This document shows, piece by piece, positions 8,392 through 16,667 of a DNA stretch of 64,000 nucleotides. The stretch lies in NCBI RefSeq assembly GCF_000711875.1, contig NZ_JONM01000002.1, positions 66,769 through 130,768 of the forward strand. The letters run 5' to 3'. The stretch is from Andreprevotia chitinilytica DSM 18519 (GTDB lineage Bacteria; Pseudomonadota; Gammaproteobacteria; Burkholderiales; Chitinibacteraceae). The notes beneath the pieces were generated by a model. It was given only the letters and a program-made list of their open reading frames with translations. It was not told the DNA's origin and did no database searches. The position numbers and the translations under genes were made by a program. Numbering within the stretch: position 1 is the stretch's first letter; every line of letters begins with the position of its first letter.

Positions 8392-9282
8392 TCAGTCCCC
8401 CAGGCGGATTTCCACGCGCCGGTTCAAGGCGAGCGATGCCGGGTCGGTTCCCGGCACGAGTGGTTCGTTCTTGCCGTGCCCTTCGGTGCGGAACTGGCTG
8501 GCCATCTCCGGCAGGCGTTTCTTCAGCTCCGCCACGACCGCCTCGGCGCGTTTTTCCGATAGCTTTTGATTGAAGGCATCGCTGCCGGTCTGGTCGGTGT
8601 GGCCGACGATGGTGACCGTGCCGGTCGGTTTGACCAGCCTGAGGGCTTCCGCCAGGCGCGCGCTTTGGTCTGCGCCTTGCCCGTTCAGGGCTGCACTGTC
8701 GGTGCCGAACTGGATGCGCAGGTCTACGCTTGGCAACACCTTCACACCACGCTCTGCCACCTTGTTCGCCAGTGAACGTTTCTTCGACAGCACGGCGGCC
8801 AAGTCCTGCGGCGAGGCATTGGCCCAGTCCTGTTCCGCCACTACGCGTACCACTGCGTTGAACCATTCCGGCGCGGCCTGCCGCTCATTCCTGGCGCGCA
8901 GATCGAACAGCAACCGGGCGACGTCCACATAGGATTCGGCGTTGATTTTCTCGCGTTGCCCGAGTGCCACTTCCGCCAGCCGGCCGTACACGCTGCCCAT
9001 CGCCAGCAGGCTGCCATCGTTGACCGACATCGCCTGCAGATAACGCGCCTTGGCGGCGTCCAGCTTGTCGGCGCGTTGGTAATTGAGCGCCAGTCGGTAT
9101 TGGAAATTGAAGTTGCCGGGGCAGGCGAGGGCGGCTTGTTCCAGCGCGGTTTGCTGCGCCGAGGACGTGGTCGCAGTGCGTATGGCTGCCTCCAGTCCTT
9201 GCGCATCGGGGCAATCCGTAGCGCCCCAACTCGCGGTAGCGGCCAGCCACAGCAACCCGGCAATCAGGGATTTTTGGGGCAT
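8392..9282 (-). CDS. OmpA-family peptidoglycan-binding protein with TPR-like N-terminus
   Basis: A 296-residue exported protein. After the signal peptide (MPQKSLIAGLLWLAATASWGA) come ~130 helical residues that look like tetratricopeptide-type repeats (NFQYRLALNYQRADKLDAAKARYLQAM). The C-terminal OmpA domain starts near residue 185 (VDLRIQFGTDSAAL) and contains VTIVGHTDQTGSDAFNQKLSEKRA, with the Asp and Arg that bind diaminopimelate, and ends ALNRRVEIRL. Its start overlaps the end of the upstream caspase gene by 19 bases, which strongly implies co-translation. It probably anchors the cluster's products to the cell wall. Confidence 0.85.
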   Translation of the reverse strand: MPQKSLIAGLLWLAATASWGATDCPDAQGLEAAIRTATTSSAQQTALEQAALACPGNFNFQYRLALNYQRADKLDAAKARYLQAMSVNDGSLLAMGSVYGRLAEVALGQREKINAESYVDVARLLFDLRARNERQAAPEWFNAVVRVVAEQDWANASPQDLAAVLSKKRSLANKVAERGVKVLPSVDLRIQFGTDSAALNGQGADQSARLAEALRLVKPTGTVTIVGHTDQTGSDAFNQKLSEKRAEAVVAELKKRLPEMASQFRTEGHGKNEPLVPGTDPASLALNRRVEIRLGD

Positions 9283-10949
9283 GGCCCGTCTCCGAGCGCC
9301 GGGTTGGCGGAGGTGCGCAACACCAGTTTTTGATATTGCAGGTTCGCGGTTTCCTTATTCAGGCCGGCGGCAAATTGTTCTGCCAGCGGTTGCCCGGCAC
9401 CGAAGCGTTGACCGGCCAAGGCATCGAGGAAATCGGGTTTGCGATTGAAGGCAAACACGTACAGATGGTCGATGCCGAACGGCGGCGTGACCTGAATGCG
9501 GTCTTGCGGGCGCAGGCCGGGAATCACCGTCACTTCGTTGGCGGCGAGCTGGCGGATTTCGGCGCGGTTGTTCGGGTAGAGCGTGGTGAATGTGCCGGAT
9601 GAGTCGACATCCAGCACCAGCAGCCAGACCGGTGCGCCTGCACGCACATTCACCGCCAGCGTTTCGCAGCGCAGGTAATTGCCGCCCCGCGTGTTGGGAT
9701 CGAGTTCCGCCAGCAGATCGAATCGTCCACCTGCCACGGGCAGCTTGCCGCGCAACCAGCTCTCGGCGCGGATGCGGGTGAGCAGCGCGTTGACGTCGCC
9801 GGTTTCGTTGACGGTGTCGCCGGCCTTATCGACCAGCCGCAAATGGCTCAGATCGCCGCTCACGGTGAAATCGGCGGCCCGGCGCGTCAGCTTCACGCCG
9901 CCCAGACCGGTGAGCTGATCGCGCAGCGCGGCGTTGTTGGATGCCAGCTCGATCGATACATCCGCGCCACCGGTTTGGCGGATCGGGGCGGCCTTCAAGC
10001 CCGGCAGCGGCGAGGTCAGCAAGCCGTCTTTGTCCTCACGGATCGATGGCAGCATTTGCGGCGCCTGGCCGTAGTTGCGCGAGTTCATGAAGTTGTCGAT
10101 GGCGCGGTGCAGCGCGGCCAGGCTGGCATGACCATCGCTATCCACGCTCGCACCCAACTGGCCATCGAACACCCGCAACAGCGCATCGGTCAGCGCGCCG
10201 TGTGGTTTGTTATCGATGGTTGGCCACGATGCCAGCGTTTCGGTATTGATATCGTGCGCCGGCTCGTTCTCGTTCGAGGCGGAAAGCATGCTGACGTGGT
10301 GATATGGATACGGCGGCGGATCGTGCCGGTTGCCGAGTTCGGATGCTGCTTCCAGCGGATCGACCGCACCTGGCAAGGCGACGAATTTCAGCCCGCTCTT
10401 GCGGCTGGTACCACGCACCAACTGCCCGGAAAAGCAGCTATCGGAAATCACCAGTACCCGCCGCCCGCCGCGATCCAGTGCCTCCAGAATCGGCCGCAGA
10501 TCACGCCGGCCGATGATGATGGAGCCGGCAACGTCCTTCTTGATATCCAGTTCGGTGTCGTACGGCAGCCACGCGCCGCTGGCATAGGGTAGATGCGCCA
10601 CCGCGCCAAAGCCGCCGGCATCCTTGTAGCTGCTACCGTGGCCGCTGAAGTAGATCAGGATGAAGTCGCCCGCCTTGGTCTGGCCTTCCAACTGCCCTAA
10701 CGCCGCCAGAATGCCGGCGCGGGTGGCCTGCGCATCCAGCAAGGTGGTGACGGCGGACGGCGCGAAGCCAAGCTTGCCGATCAAACGCTCACGCACGGCG
10801 CGTACATCCTCGGCCGGGCCTTCCAGCCGCTCGATGCGCTTGGTGGCGTATTGGCCCACGCCGATCAAGACGGCGCGGGATTCGGCATGGGCGAGCGTGG
10901 CAGCCAGCAGGGCGGCCAATACAAGTAGCCAGCGCCATTGAAGGGTCAT
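9264..10949 (-). CDS. Exported caspase-family (C14) peptidase with DUF4384-like C-terminus
   Basis: A 561-residue protein with a signal peptide (MTLQWRWLLVLAALLAATLAHA), a caspase-fold domain (about residues 25-290) and a C-terminal DUF4384-like domain (about 430-540, LLVLDVDSSGTFTTLYPN). The catalytic dyad is visible: His104 in YFSGHGSS and Cys172 in SDSCFSGQ. The ATG at 10949 is chosen because it directly precedes the signal peptide; an in-frame upstream start would overlap the next gene. It lies five bases from the lipoprotein gene and overlaps the OmpA gene. Cleavage is expected after Arg, Lys or Asp, but the specificity cannot be read. Confidence 0.85.
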   Translation of the reverse strand: MTLQWRWLLVLAALLAATLAHAESRAVLIGVGQYATKRIERLEGPAEDVRAVRERLIGKLGFAPSAVTTLLDAQATRAGILAALGQLEGQTKAGDFILIYFSGHGSSYKDAGGFGAVAHLPYASGAWLPYDTELDIKKDVAGSIIIGRRDLRPILEALDRGGRRVLVISDSCFSGQLVRGTSRKSGLKFVALPGAVDPLEAASELGNRHDPPPYPYHHVSMLSASNENEPAHDINTETLASWPTIDNKPHGALTDALLRVFDGQLGASVDSDGHASLAALHRAIDNFMNSRNYGQAPQMLPSIREDKDGLLTSPLPGLKAAPIRQTGGADVSIELASNNAALRDQLTGLGGVKLTRRAADFTVSGDLSHLRLVDKAGDTVNETGDVNALLTRIRAESWLRGKLPVAGGRFDLLAELDPNTRGGNYLRCETLAVNVRAGAPVWLLVLDVDSSGTFTTLYPNNRAEIRQLAANEVTVIPGLRPQDRIQVTPPFGIDHLYVFAFNRKPDFLDALAGQRFGAGQPLAEQFAAGLNKETANLQYQKLVLRTSANPALGDGPCPKNP

Positions 10950-10954
10950 GGGTG

Positions 10955-11623
10955 CTATCGCCCTTTGTGCCTGAAGAAATTGAGCCATTCCGCGCATTTC
11001 TCCCCCACTCGCCCGGTGCAATTCGAATTGGCCTCGGCGGTGACAAAATCCGCCGCCACCCCCGCGCTATAGGCTTGACCGGAGTCAGTCTGAACGCCGA
11101 TCAACGCACCATCGTCATCTAGCAGCGGTGCACCCTGCGGGATGCGTTGCGCCGGGGGCGGGTATTTCAGCAGCTGCGGGCCATCGGTTTGCAACTCGAC
11201 GCGTACGAACTGCAAACGCGGCCCGCCCACCGCCAGCAGCCATGCATGGTCTGGATAGGGCCGTTGCGCCACCGCCAATGCTTGCGGCGGACCGGCATGC
11301 TGGTCCTGCAACTGCACGACTGCCAACGGGTTATCGCTCAGATCGAACGCCTGCCATTGCACGGTGCCTTTTTCCAGCTGGCCGGACCACGCAGGCCCGA
11401 CGATGCAAACGTTCGCGGTGACCGCCAGCCCGGCGGAAACACGCGTGAGCACGCAATCGTGGTTGTCCAGCTGGAACAGGTAAAACGCCTGTGTCTGGGA
11501 CGGCGGGCCGGCATGCTGCAGCGGAGCAGGGGAGCCGCAGGCGCTTAAACCGAGGAGGGCGCACGAGGCGATGAGGCCGGCTGTGAGGGAGTTCCGGCTA
11601 CTTCTGAGAAATTGGGCAGTCAT
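10955..11623 (-). CDS. Lipoprotein resembling an inactive trypsin-like protease
   Basis: A 222-residue protein with a lipoprotein signal (lipobox LSAC, Cys29). The mature part loosely follows a chymotrypsin-fold layout: GLAVTANVCIVGPAW sits where active enzymes have TAAHC, and IPQGAPLLDDDGALIGVQTD sits where GDSGGPL would be. Both the catalytic His and Ser are missing, so if the fold is right it is a pseudoprotease. The start is uncertain: the ATG at 11623 lies inside a C/G-rich palindromic repeat and lacks a clear ribosome site. The five-base gap to the caspase gene implies linked expression. Confidence 0.65.
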   Translation of the reverse strand: MTAQFLRSSRNSLTAGLIASCALLGLSACGSPAPLQHAGPPSQTQAFYLFQLDNHDCVLTRVSAGLAVTANVCIVGPAWSGQLEKGTVQWQAFDLSDNPLAVVQLQDQHAGPPQALAVAQRPYPDHAWLLAVGGPRLQFVRVELQTDGPQLLKYPPPAQRIPQGAPLLDDDGALIGVQTDSGQAYSAGVAADFVTAEANSNCTGRVGEKCAEWLNFFRHKGR

Positions 11624-11649
11624 TCCCCCCTTCGCGAAGGGGGGGATGA
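11618..11649. repeat. Short palindromic repeat, family F
   Basis: CCCCCCTTCGCGAAGGGGGG flanked by ATTC/GATGA. The palindrome overlaps the apparent start of the lipoprotein gene. Similar elements occur at 21321-21425 and 42931-42960, with a degenerate one near 23714. It lies between the two caspase genes and may be a late insertion into the operon. Confidence 0.65.
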
Positions 11650-11720
11650 CTGTACCCACAACCGCTAATGGCAGATTCCACACAGGCACATGCTCCAATA
11701 CAGGTCGACGTCTACGGTTG

Positions 11721-13130
11721 CTACTTCACCGTGAACTGCACCACGCCGGCCAAGTCGGCATTGCCCTCGCCGACCACCCGTACGGCGCGGCCGACGCCTG
11801 CGGCCGAGAGGGCGCCCAGCTGGTTGGCGATCCACTTGCCATCCCGGTCGCGCTGGCCGATCGAGTAATCCAGCAGGTTCAGTTTCTGGCTGCTGAGGAA
11901 GGCGACGGTCAGCGTCTTGCCTTTCGGGTCGGCCGCTTCAAAGCGGAAGCCGCCGATGTCCACTGGCAGGTTGAGTTTGCCGGCCTTCACGAAATTGCTG
12001 CCCTTGTAGAACGGGTTGGGGAACAGCACGGTAGCCTGGTCGTTGGCATCGATGGTGACGATGTTCAGATAGCCCTCACGCGGCAGGTTCAGCTCGTATT
12101 TCACCCGCTCGCCGATGGCGTAGCTCGATTGGGTCGCGGTTAATGCCAGCGGTTGCAGGCGGCGGGCCAGTTCGGCCAGCGTGTGCCAGTTTTCGCCATC
12201 GGCCGCCGGGGCGGTGAACATCAGCGAGGCGGCTTTCAGCGTGGTATCGCCATGCAGCTCCGGTGTGTGTACCTGATTCACGGCGAAGTTGTTGTGGATG
12301 AACGTACCGGCCGCCTGGGTCAGGTCTTTGGGCGAGGCGGCCTTCTTGTCTTGCACAGCGGCATCCAGCGCGTTGGAGACGGCCAGTGTGAAGGCGCTGC
12401 CCTGGCTGGTGGCCAGCGCATATTCCTTGGCCCCCGCCGCCAGCATGGCTACGTAATTGAGGTGGGCACCGCCGGGCACATCGTCTTGCGTGACGATCAC
12501 GCCGCGCAATGTGCCTTTGTGCTCGGTTTCCAGCGCCGGGGCCGGCATACCGGGGTAGACGAGGAATTTCGCGACCGCGTCGACCTCGCCACCGATATTG
12601 CGCGTGCCAAGCTTGACCGCCTTGTCGGTGCTCATGCCGCCGCTGTGGCAGGCGTCGACGATGGCATACACGTGCTGGCTTTTCAGCCCCTTCAATTGCG
12701 CCATGAAGTCGGCCGAGCTCACCACGCCAGCCAGCGAGGCGCGCCCATCGACCACCGCGCCATGCGCGTCGTTGGCGACCAGCACCGATTCTTCACCATT
12801 GGCCGAGGGAATCCGCGAGCCGTGGCCGCTGAAATAAAACACCGCGCGTTCATTGCTGCTCGCGCCGCCCAGCCAGTCCTTGATGCCGGCCTTGATATTG
12901 GCCGCGGTCGCTTGCTCGTCCTGCAGCACGCGAATCTGGTCATCGCGGAAGCCCTGCAGCTTGAGGATTTTCTTCGCCATTGCCACATCGAGATCGATGC
13001 CGGGCAGGTCGTTGCCCTTCATCTGGTATTTGCCCACCCCCACGACCAGCGCGCGCTCTTCGGCGTAGGCGGCGGGGAGCAGTGCAGAGGCAGCCAGCGC
13101 CACGGTCAAACCAAGCAGTTTGTATTTCAT
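11721..13130 (-). CDS. Exported caspase-family (C14) peptidase with DUF4384-like C-terminus, second copy
   Basis: A 469-residue protein with a signal peptide (MKYKLLGLTVALAASALLPAAYA), a caspase-fold domain and a DUF4384-like C-terminal domain (SYAIGERVKYELNLPREGYLNIVTID, then TVLFPNPF). The dyad is His103 (YFSGHGSR) and Cys161 (VDACHSGG). It has the same architecture as the gene at 9264-10949 but diverges enough to be an old duplicate or a separate acquisition. The start at 13130 has GGAG upstream and sits at the signal peptide. It is the first gene of the minus-strand cluster. Confidence 0.87.
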   Translation of the reverse strand: MKYKLLGLTVALAASALLPAAYAEERALVVGVGKYQMKGNDLPGIDLDVAMAKKILKLQGFRDDQIRVLQDEQATAANIKAGIKDWLGGASSNERAVFYFSGHGSRIPSANGEESVLVANDAHGAVVDGRASLAGVVSSADFMAQLKGLKSQHVYAIVDACHSGGMSTDKAVKLGTRNIGGEVDAVAKFLVYPGMPAPALETEHKGTLRGVIVTQDDVPGGAHLNYVAMLAAGAKEYALATSQGSAFTLAVSNALDAAVQDKKAASPKDLTQAAGTFIHNNFAVNQVHTPELHGDTTLKAASLMFTAPAADGENWHTLAELARRLQPLALTATQSSYAIGERVKYELNLPREGYLNIVTIDANDQATVLFPNPFYKGSNFVKAGKLNLPVDIGGFRFEAADPKGKTLTVAFLSSQKLNLLDYSIGQRDRDGKWIANQLGALSAAGVGRAVRVVGEGNADLAGVVQFTVK

Positions 13131-13387
13131 TGTTGCGTTCTCCGTTGTGGGCGGGGCGATAGGGGTGGCTCCCTGAATTGCATTTGGCAGCCTGCGCGCG
13201 GCTTGGGCGGTAGCGGCGCGCAGCAAACTAACAATCAACAGTCGGAAAAGCATTACGGACGGCCCTTGCTGGTCATGCGGGGAGTCCGGGTGTTGGCAAG
13301 TCGGGGTATGACGTAATCATAGTGGCATGACTTGTCATTCGTGAGGCAAGGCGACACACCTTGTTCAAAAACCGGATACGGGCGTGC

Positions 13388-13430
13388 AAAAGCCGCACGG
13401 CGAACAGAACGTCCTGTTCGCCGTGCGGCT
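13388..13430 (-). terminator. Rho-independent terminator on the minus strand
   Basis: A 17-base perfect stem (AGCCGCACGGCGAACAG with its complement) and a six-base loop, followed on the minus strand by TTTTGC. It lies 45 bases after the stop of the small exported protein gene 13475-13927 and separates it from the caspase cluster. Confidence 0.8.
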
Positions 13431-13474
13431 ATCTGGCTTTCTCCCGTCAATCGGGAGGAGGGAGCGTCGGCCGT

Positions 13475-13927
13475 TTACTGGCCCGCCAACACCGTCTCGA
13501 TCACATGCTTGACCGCGTGTTGCGCTTCTTCGATGTGCTTGACCGCACGCTTCTGCAGGCCACGGGTATTGGCCTGGTCTTCTTCGTGCGACGCGTCCTG
13601 GCGGGCCTTCTCGAGCAGTTCCAGCGCTTTGTGGAAGCGGTCGGTGCGCTTCAGGTTGGCATCGACCGGCTTGTGATCATGGATGTCCTTGCCGTCATCG
13701 ATGGCGGCTTTCTTGATCTCGCCGATGGCGGCGTCGATTTCGCGAATAGCATGTTCTTCGGCGTGGTCGACCTTGTCGCTGCTCAGGTGTTCAAGGTGGG
13801 CACGCGCATCGCGCAGATCGGTCAGCGCGTGCAGGTAGTAGGGATGATCGCCGGGGGTATCTGCGTGGGCGGCAAAACTGGCGAGCAGGGCGGCGGCGGG
13901 GAGCAGCGTGCGCAGGAAGCGATTCAT
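13475..13927 (-). CDS. Small exported alpha-helical protein of unknown function
   Basis: A 150-residue protein with a signal peptide (MNRFLRTLLPAAALLASFAAHA). The mature part is almost wholly helical, with many His, Asp, Glu and Lys residues. Segments such as YYLHALTDLRDARAHLE and RFHKALELLEKARQDASHEEDQ suggest a periplasmic helical bundle. The His-rich character could allow metal binding, but no defined site is visible. It has its own terminator, so it is probably transcribed separately from the caspase genes. Confidence 0.75.
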   Translation of the reverse strand: MNRFLRTLLPAAALLASFAAHADTPGDHPYYLHALTDLRDARAHLEHLSSDKVDHAEEHAIREIDAAIGEIKKAAIDDGKDIHDHKPVDANLKRTDRFHKALELLEKARQDASHEEDQANTRGLQKRAVKHIEEAQHAVKHVIETVLAGQ

Positions 13928-14090
13928 TGTTCAATTCTCCAGAAGTGTTGTTCGTTGAGTGACGGCGAGTGTCGCCGCTGGAGGTAAAAACGGTGCGGGC
14001 CTGCAGACCGTTTACGGCGGAGGGCTGGTAGGAGGTTACGGAACGTTGTGCGAGGTAAGCGCGTGTCTTGGCACTTGTTTAACGATTTTT

Positions 14091-14287
14091 AGCTATGCGC
14101 CTGCGGCGCGGGTAAAGGCGTTACAGCGGGAGTTCGTCCCGCATGCCGACTCACTTTCTTTGTCTCGCCAAAGAAAGTAAGCCAAGAAAGGCGACCCCCG
14201 CTTGGCGGTCCTCCGGACTACCCTCAGTCGGTCGCGAGCCTAAGGTCTCGCTCCACTCCTTTGGCGCTGAGCGTAAGGGGGAGAAAA
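14091..14287 (+). repeat. Dispersed ~200 bp element (family D), copy 1
   Basis: Begins AGCTATGCGCCTGCGGCGCG, continues with TTACAGCGGGAGTTCGTCCCGC and CTTTCTTTGTCTCGCCAAAG, and ends near GCGCTGAGCGTAAGGGG. An inverted copy lies at 14442-14643 and a third at 28774-29026. Short frames inside are by-products of the element. The neighbouring bases 13928-14090 and the 154-base spacer hold no gene. Confidence 0.75.
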
Positions 14288-14441
14288 CCGCCAATGCCAT
14301 CATTTCTGCCTTGTTCAATCGAATTGCTGTTTGGACAGTCGATAAAGACCGTCACCGATAATTCACCTATCCACTCCTATGGTTAACCAACTGCCCAACA
14401 TCAAACTATTCAAATCACACCGCAATGGTGGCACGAGTGCC

Positions 14442-14643
14442 TTTCCTCCCCTTTCGCTAAGCGCCGAGGGAGTGGAGCGAGACCTTAGGCTCGCGACCGA
14501 CTGAGGGTAGTCCGGAGGACCGTAAGGCGCAGGGTCGCCTTTGGGGTGGAGGGGGCTTTGGCGAGACAAAGTCCCTTCCCCGGCCGCGGGACGGACTCCC
14601 GCTGTAACGCTTTTAACACCGCGCCACAGGCGCATAGCTAAAA
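14442..14643 (-). repeat. Dispersed ~200 bp element (family D), copy 2, inverted
   Basis: Read on the minus strand it starts TAGCTATGCGCCTGTGGCGC and ends with CTTAGCGAAAGGGGAGGAAAG. It shares the segment CTCCGGACTACCCTCAGTCG with copy 1. The pair at 14091-14643 therefore forms a large imperfect inverted repeat. It lies just past the stop codon of the tonB gene. Confidence 0.75.
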
Positions 14644-14666
14644 GATCGTGAACAAGACTTTACAGG

Positions 14667-15395
14667 TCAGTTCAAGCGGAAATGCACCGTCACCACATAC
14701 GCATGCTCACGCCCCTGCAGCTCGGCCGGAGGCGGCGGCATGGTCGCGGCGGTGACGGCGGCGATGGCGGCGCGATCCATGGCTCCGACGCCGCTACTGC
14801 GCGAAATGCGTACATCCCGCACCGCGCCGTCCTGGTACATGAACGCGACTTCGGCTTGCCCCGCCAAGCCAAGCTGGCGTAGCGATGCCGGATAGATCAC
14901 CGCCGCCTGCACGGCCGCACGCAATTTGCCGATGAAGATGTCGCTCGGGCTCGGCCCTTTGCTGCTGGACGAGGGAGGTGGCGGTGGGGGCGGTGCTGGC
15001 TCGGCCGGGGTGCTGGTGGCCGCCTTGTTCTCCAGCGGGTCAGTCGCGGCCGGTGCGGGTTCGCTATGCGTTGGCGCTGCTGCTGCCGCAGCAGGCCTCG
15101 GCTTCGCTTGCGGCGGGTGCGGTGCTGGTTTGGGCGGCTGCACCTTGGGGGCCGGTGGCTTGGGCGCGGCAGGCGCTTCCGGCTTCGGCTCCGGCGGGGC
15201 TTCGGCGGTGACCAGGCTGATGACCTGGGCCGGTTTCTCGCCCGTGGTTTGCAGGTGCTGGGTCAGCACCAGACCGGCGATGATCACCAACCCGATCTCC
15301 GCCGCCAGCGCCGCCGACATGGCTTTGAACGGCGGGCGGGTTTGGAAGGGATTGCTCTGTGTGGGGGCGGACATGGGAAGGGCGAGCGTCGTCAT
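14667..15395 (-). CDS. tonB: TonB energy-transducing protein
   Basis: A 242-residue TonB. One membrane helix near the N-terminus (about residues 28-46, LAAEIGLVIIAGLVLTQHL) is followed by a long Pro/Lys/Ala periplasmic spacer (about 65-150), then the C-terminal TonB domain: IYPASLRQLGLAGQAEVAFMY, RDVRISRSSGVGAMDRAA and a final beta strand. It spans the periplasm and passes proton-motive energy to outer-membrane receptors. Its start overlaps the exbD stop as ATGA, so the two are translationally coupled, and the receptor gene lies upstream on the same strand. Confidence 0.93.
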   Translation of the reverse strand: MTTLALPMSAPTQSNPFQTRPPFKAMSAALAAEIGLVIIAGLVLTQHLQTTGEKPAQVISLVTAEAPPEPKPEAPAAPKPPAPKVQPPKPAPHPPQAKPRPAAAAAAPTHSEPAPAATDPLENKAATSTPAEPAPPPPPPPSSSSKGPSPSDIFIGKLRAAVQAAVIYPASLRQLGLAGQAEVAFMYQDGAVRDVRISRSSGVGAMDRAAIAAVTAATMPPPPAELQGREHAYVVTVHFRLN

Positions 15396-15790
15396 TGCTG
15401 TCCGGCATCCCGTGCGGCGATGCCGATCTGGCCCACGCCGGCCTTGCGGCAGGCGTCCATCAGGCTGGTGAGCTGCTGTACGTTGGCGTCTTTCTCGCTG
15501 GCGATGGTGACGACGGTATTGGCCGGGTCATTCTTGCGCAGCTGGGCGGTGAAGGCATCCAGCGTCAGCTTCTGGTGCTGGGTCTCGATCGAGCCATCCT
15601 TGTACAGCGTGACCACCACCTTGGGGTGGGGCAGGCTTTGCGCGGTGGAGCTGCCCGGCAGCTTGCCGGGCAGGCCGCTTGCCGGAATCATTTTCAGCGC
15701 GGCCATGATGAAGAACACCAACAGGAAAAACATGATGTCGATCATCGGCACGACTTCGATGCGGGCTTTGCGGGTTTCGAAATAACGCAT
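15392..15790 (-). CDS. exbD: Biopolymer transport protein ExbD
   Basis: A 132-residue protein with the ExbD/TolR plan: a short cytoplasmic N-terminus, one membrane helix carrying the essential aspartate (VVPMIDIMFFLLVFFIMAAL, Asp18), and a periplasmic domain (VVVTLYKDGSIETQ, VVTIASEKDANVQQL). It forms the proton channel and motor with ExbB and couples to TonB. It lies 16 bases after exbB and overlaps tonB by four bases. Confidence 0.93.
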   Translation of the reverse strand: MRYFETRKARIEVVPMIDIMFFLLVFFIMAALKMIPASGLPGKLPGSSTAQSLPHPKVVVTLYKDGSIETQHQKLTLDAFTAQLRKNDPANTVVTIASEKDANVQQLTSLMDACRKAGVGQIGIAARDAGQQ

Positions 15791-15806
15791 TGCTGTTCTT
15801 CCCGGC

Positions 15807-16478
15807 TTAGGCGACGACGAGGTTTTTGTGCACCGCGTTGCCGTTCGGCTCCACCACGGTCAGCGTGGCCGGATGGCGGTTGAGCAGCAGGCGCTTGAGC
15901 GTTTCCAGCTGGTGCACGCTCTGGCGCACGGCGTCGTTCATGCCGTTGAAGAACCACAGGTGGCTCATGGCGATGAACAGGCCGCAGGCAGTGGCGATCA
16001 GTGCTTCGGCCACGCCGGAGGTCACTTGCGTGGCATCGCCGCCGCTTTTGCCCAGCACGTCGAAGGCGTTGAACATGCCGACGATGGTGCCGAACAGGCC
16101 CAGCAGCGGGGCGACGGTGATGACGGTATCGAGCAGCCACAGACTGCGGTCGATGTGCGGCACTTCCAGATAGATGCTTTCTTCCAGCCGCTCTTCGAGC
16201 TTGTCGTGGTTCGGCGTGCGGAACTGCGCGGCATAGGCTTCGATCAGCCGGGCATGCGGCAAGCCTTCTGCAGCTTGTTGCAGGGCATCCAGATCATTGT
16301 GGCCGACCACACGCAGCTCGTTGACGAGGGTGATGACCTTGGCGCCTTTGCGCACGATGCGGCGGATGCGCAGACCGCGGTCGATGATGACCGTCAGGCC
16401 GACGAACAGCAGCAGGGCCATGAGATAAAGCGTGCCGCCAGAGGAGCGGGCGAGGTCGTTGATGTGGGTGAGATCCAT
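15807..16478 (-). CDS. exbB: MotA/TolQ/ExbB proton channel family protein ExbB
   Basis: A 223-residue protein with three membrane helices: one at about 17-33 and two in the conserved C-terminal half (about 115-190). The half contains LLDTVITVAPLLGLFGTIVGM and GVAEALIATACGLFIAMSHLWFF, the family's proton-channel signature. It forms the pentameric ring of the ExbB-ExbD-TonB motor. It is followed by exbD and tonB in one transcription unit. The receptor gene ends 189 bases upstream, with a family C repeat between them. Confidence 0.92.
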   Translation of the reverse strand: MDLTHINDLARSSGGTLYLMALLLFVGLTVIIDRGLRIRRIVRKGAKVITLVNELRVVGHNDLDALQQAAEGLPHARLIEAYAAQFRTPNHDKLEERLEESIYLEVPHIDRSLWLLDTVITVAPLLGLFGTIVGMFNAFDVLGKSGGDATQVTSGVAEALIATACGLFIAMSHLWFFNGMNDAVRQSVHQLETLKRLLLNRHPATLTVVEPNGNAVHKNLVVA

Positions 16479-16511
16479 GGTGAATTCCGGGTATGGGTTG
16501 AAGCGTTCGCT

Positions 16512-16652
16512 GGTCCCCTCGCCCTCGCGTGCAAGGCTTTAGCCTTGCCCAGCTATTAGTGGGAGAGGGTTAGGGAGAGGGTGCTTGAAAAGGAAGTTGC
16601 ACTTTGCACGACCCTCTCCCCCGGCCCCTCTCCCACAAGTGTGAGAGGGGAG
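16512..16652. repeat. Dispersed intergenic repeat, family C
   Basis: Contains GTGCAAGGCTTTAGCCTTGC, AGCTATTAGTGGGAGAGGGT and a partly complementary CCCTCTCCC arm. It lies between the receptor gene and exbB on the minus strand and could attenuate transcription between them. Confidence 0.7.
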
Positions 16653-16667
16653 CAAGGCAGTGGTTTT

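Noticed and set aside
12153-13316. Long plus-strand frame across the second caspase gene
   Set aside because: Antisense to a protein with an intact caspase dyad and signal peptide.
14143-14361. Small frame with Ser/Lys/Arg-rich product
   Set aside because: It lies inside the family D repeat; similar spurious proteins are often annotated from such repeats.
14926-15471. Gly/Ala-rich plus-strand frame
   Set aside because: It is the mirror of the Pro-rich TonB spacer; low complexity explains the absence of stops.
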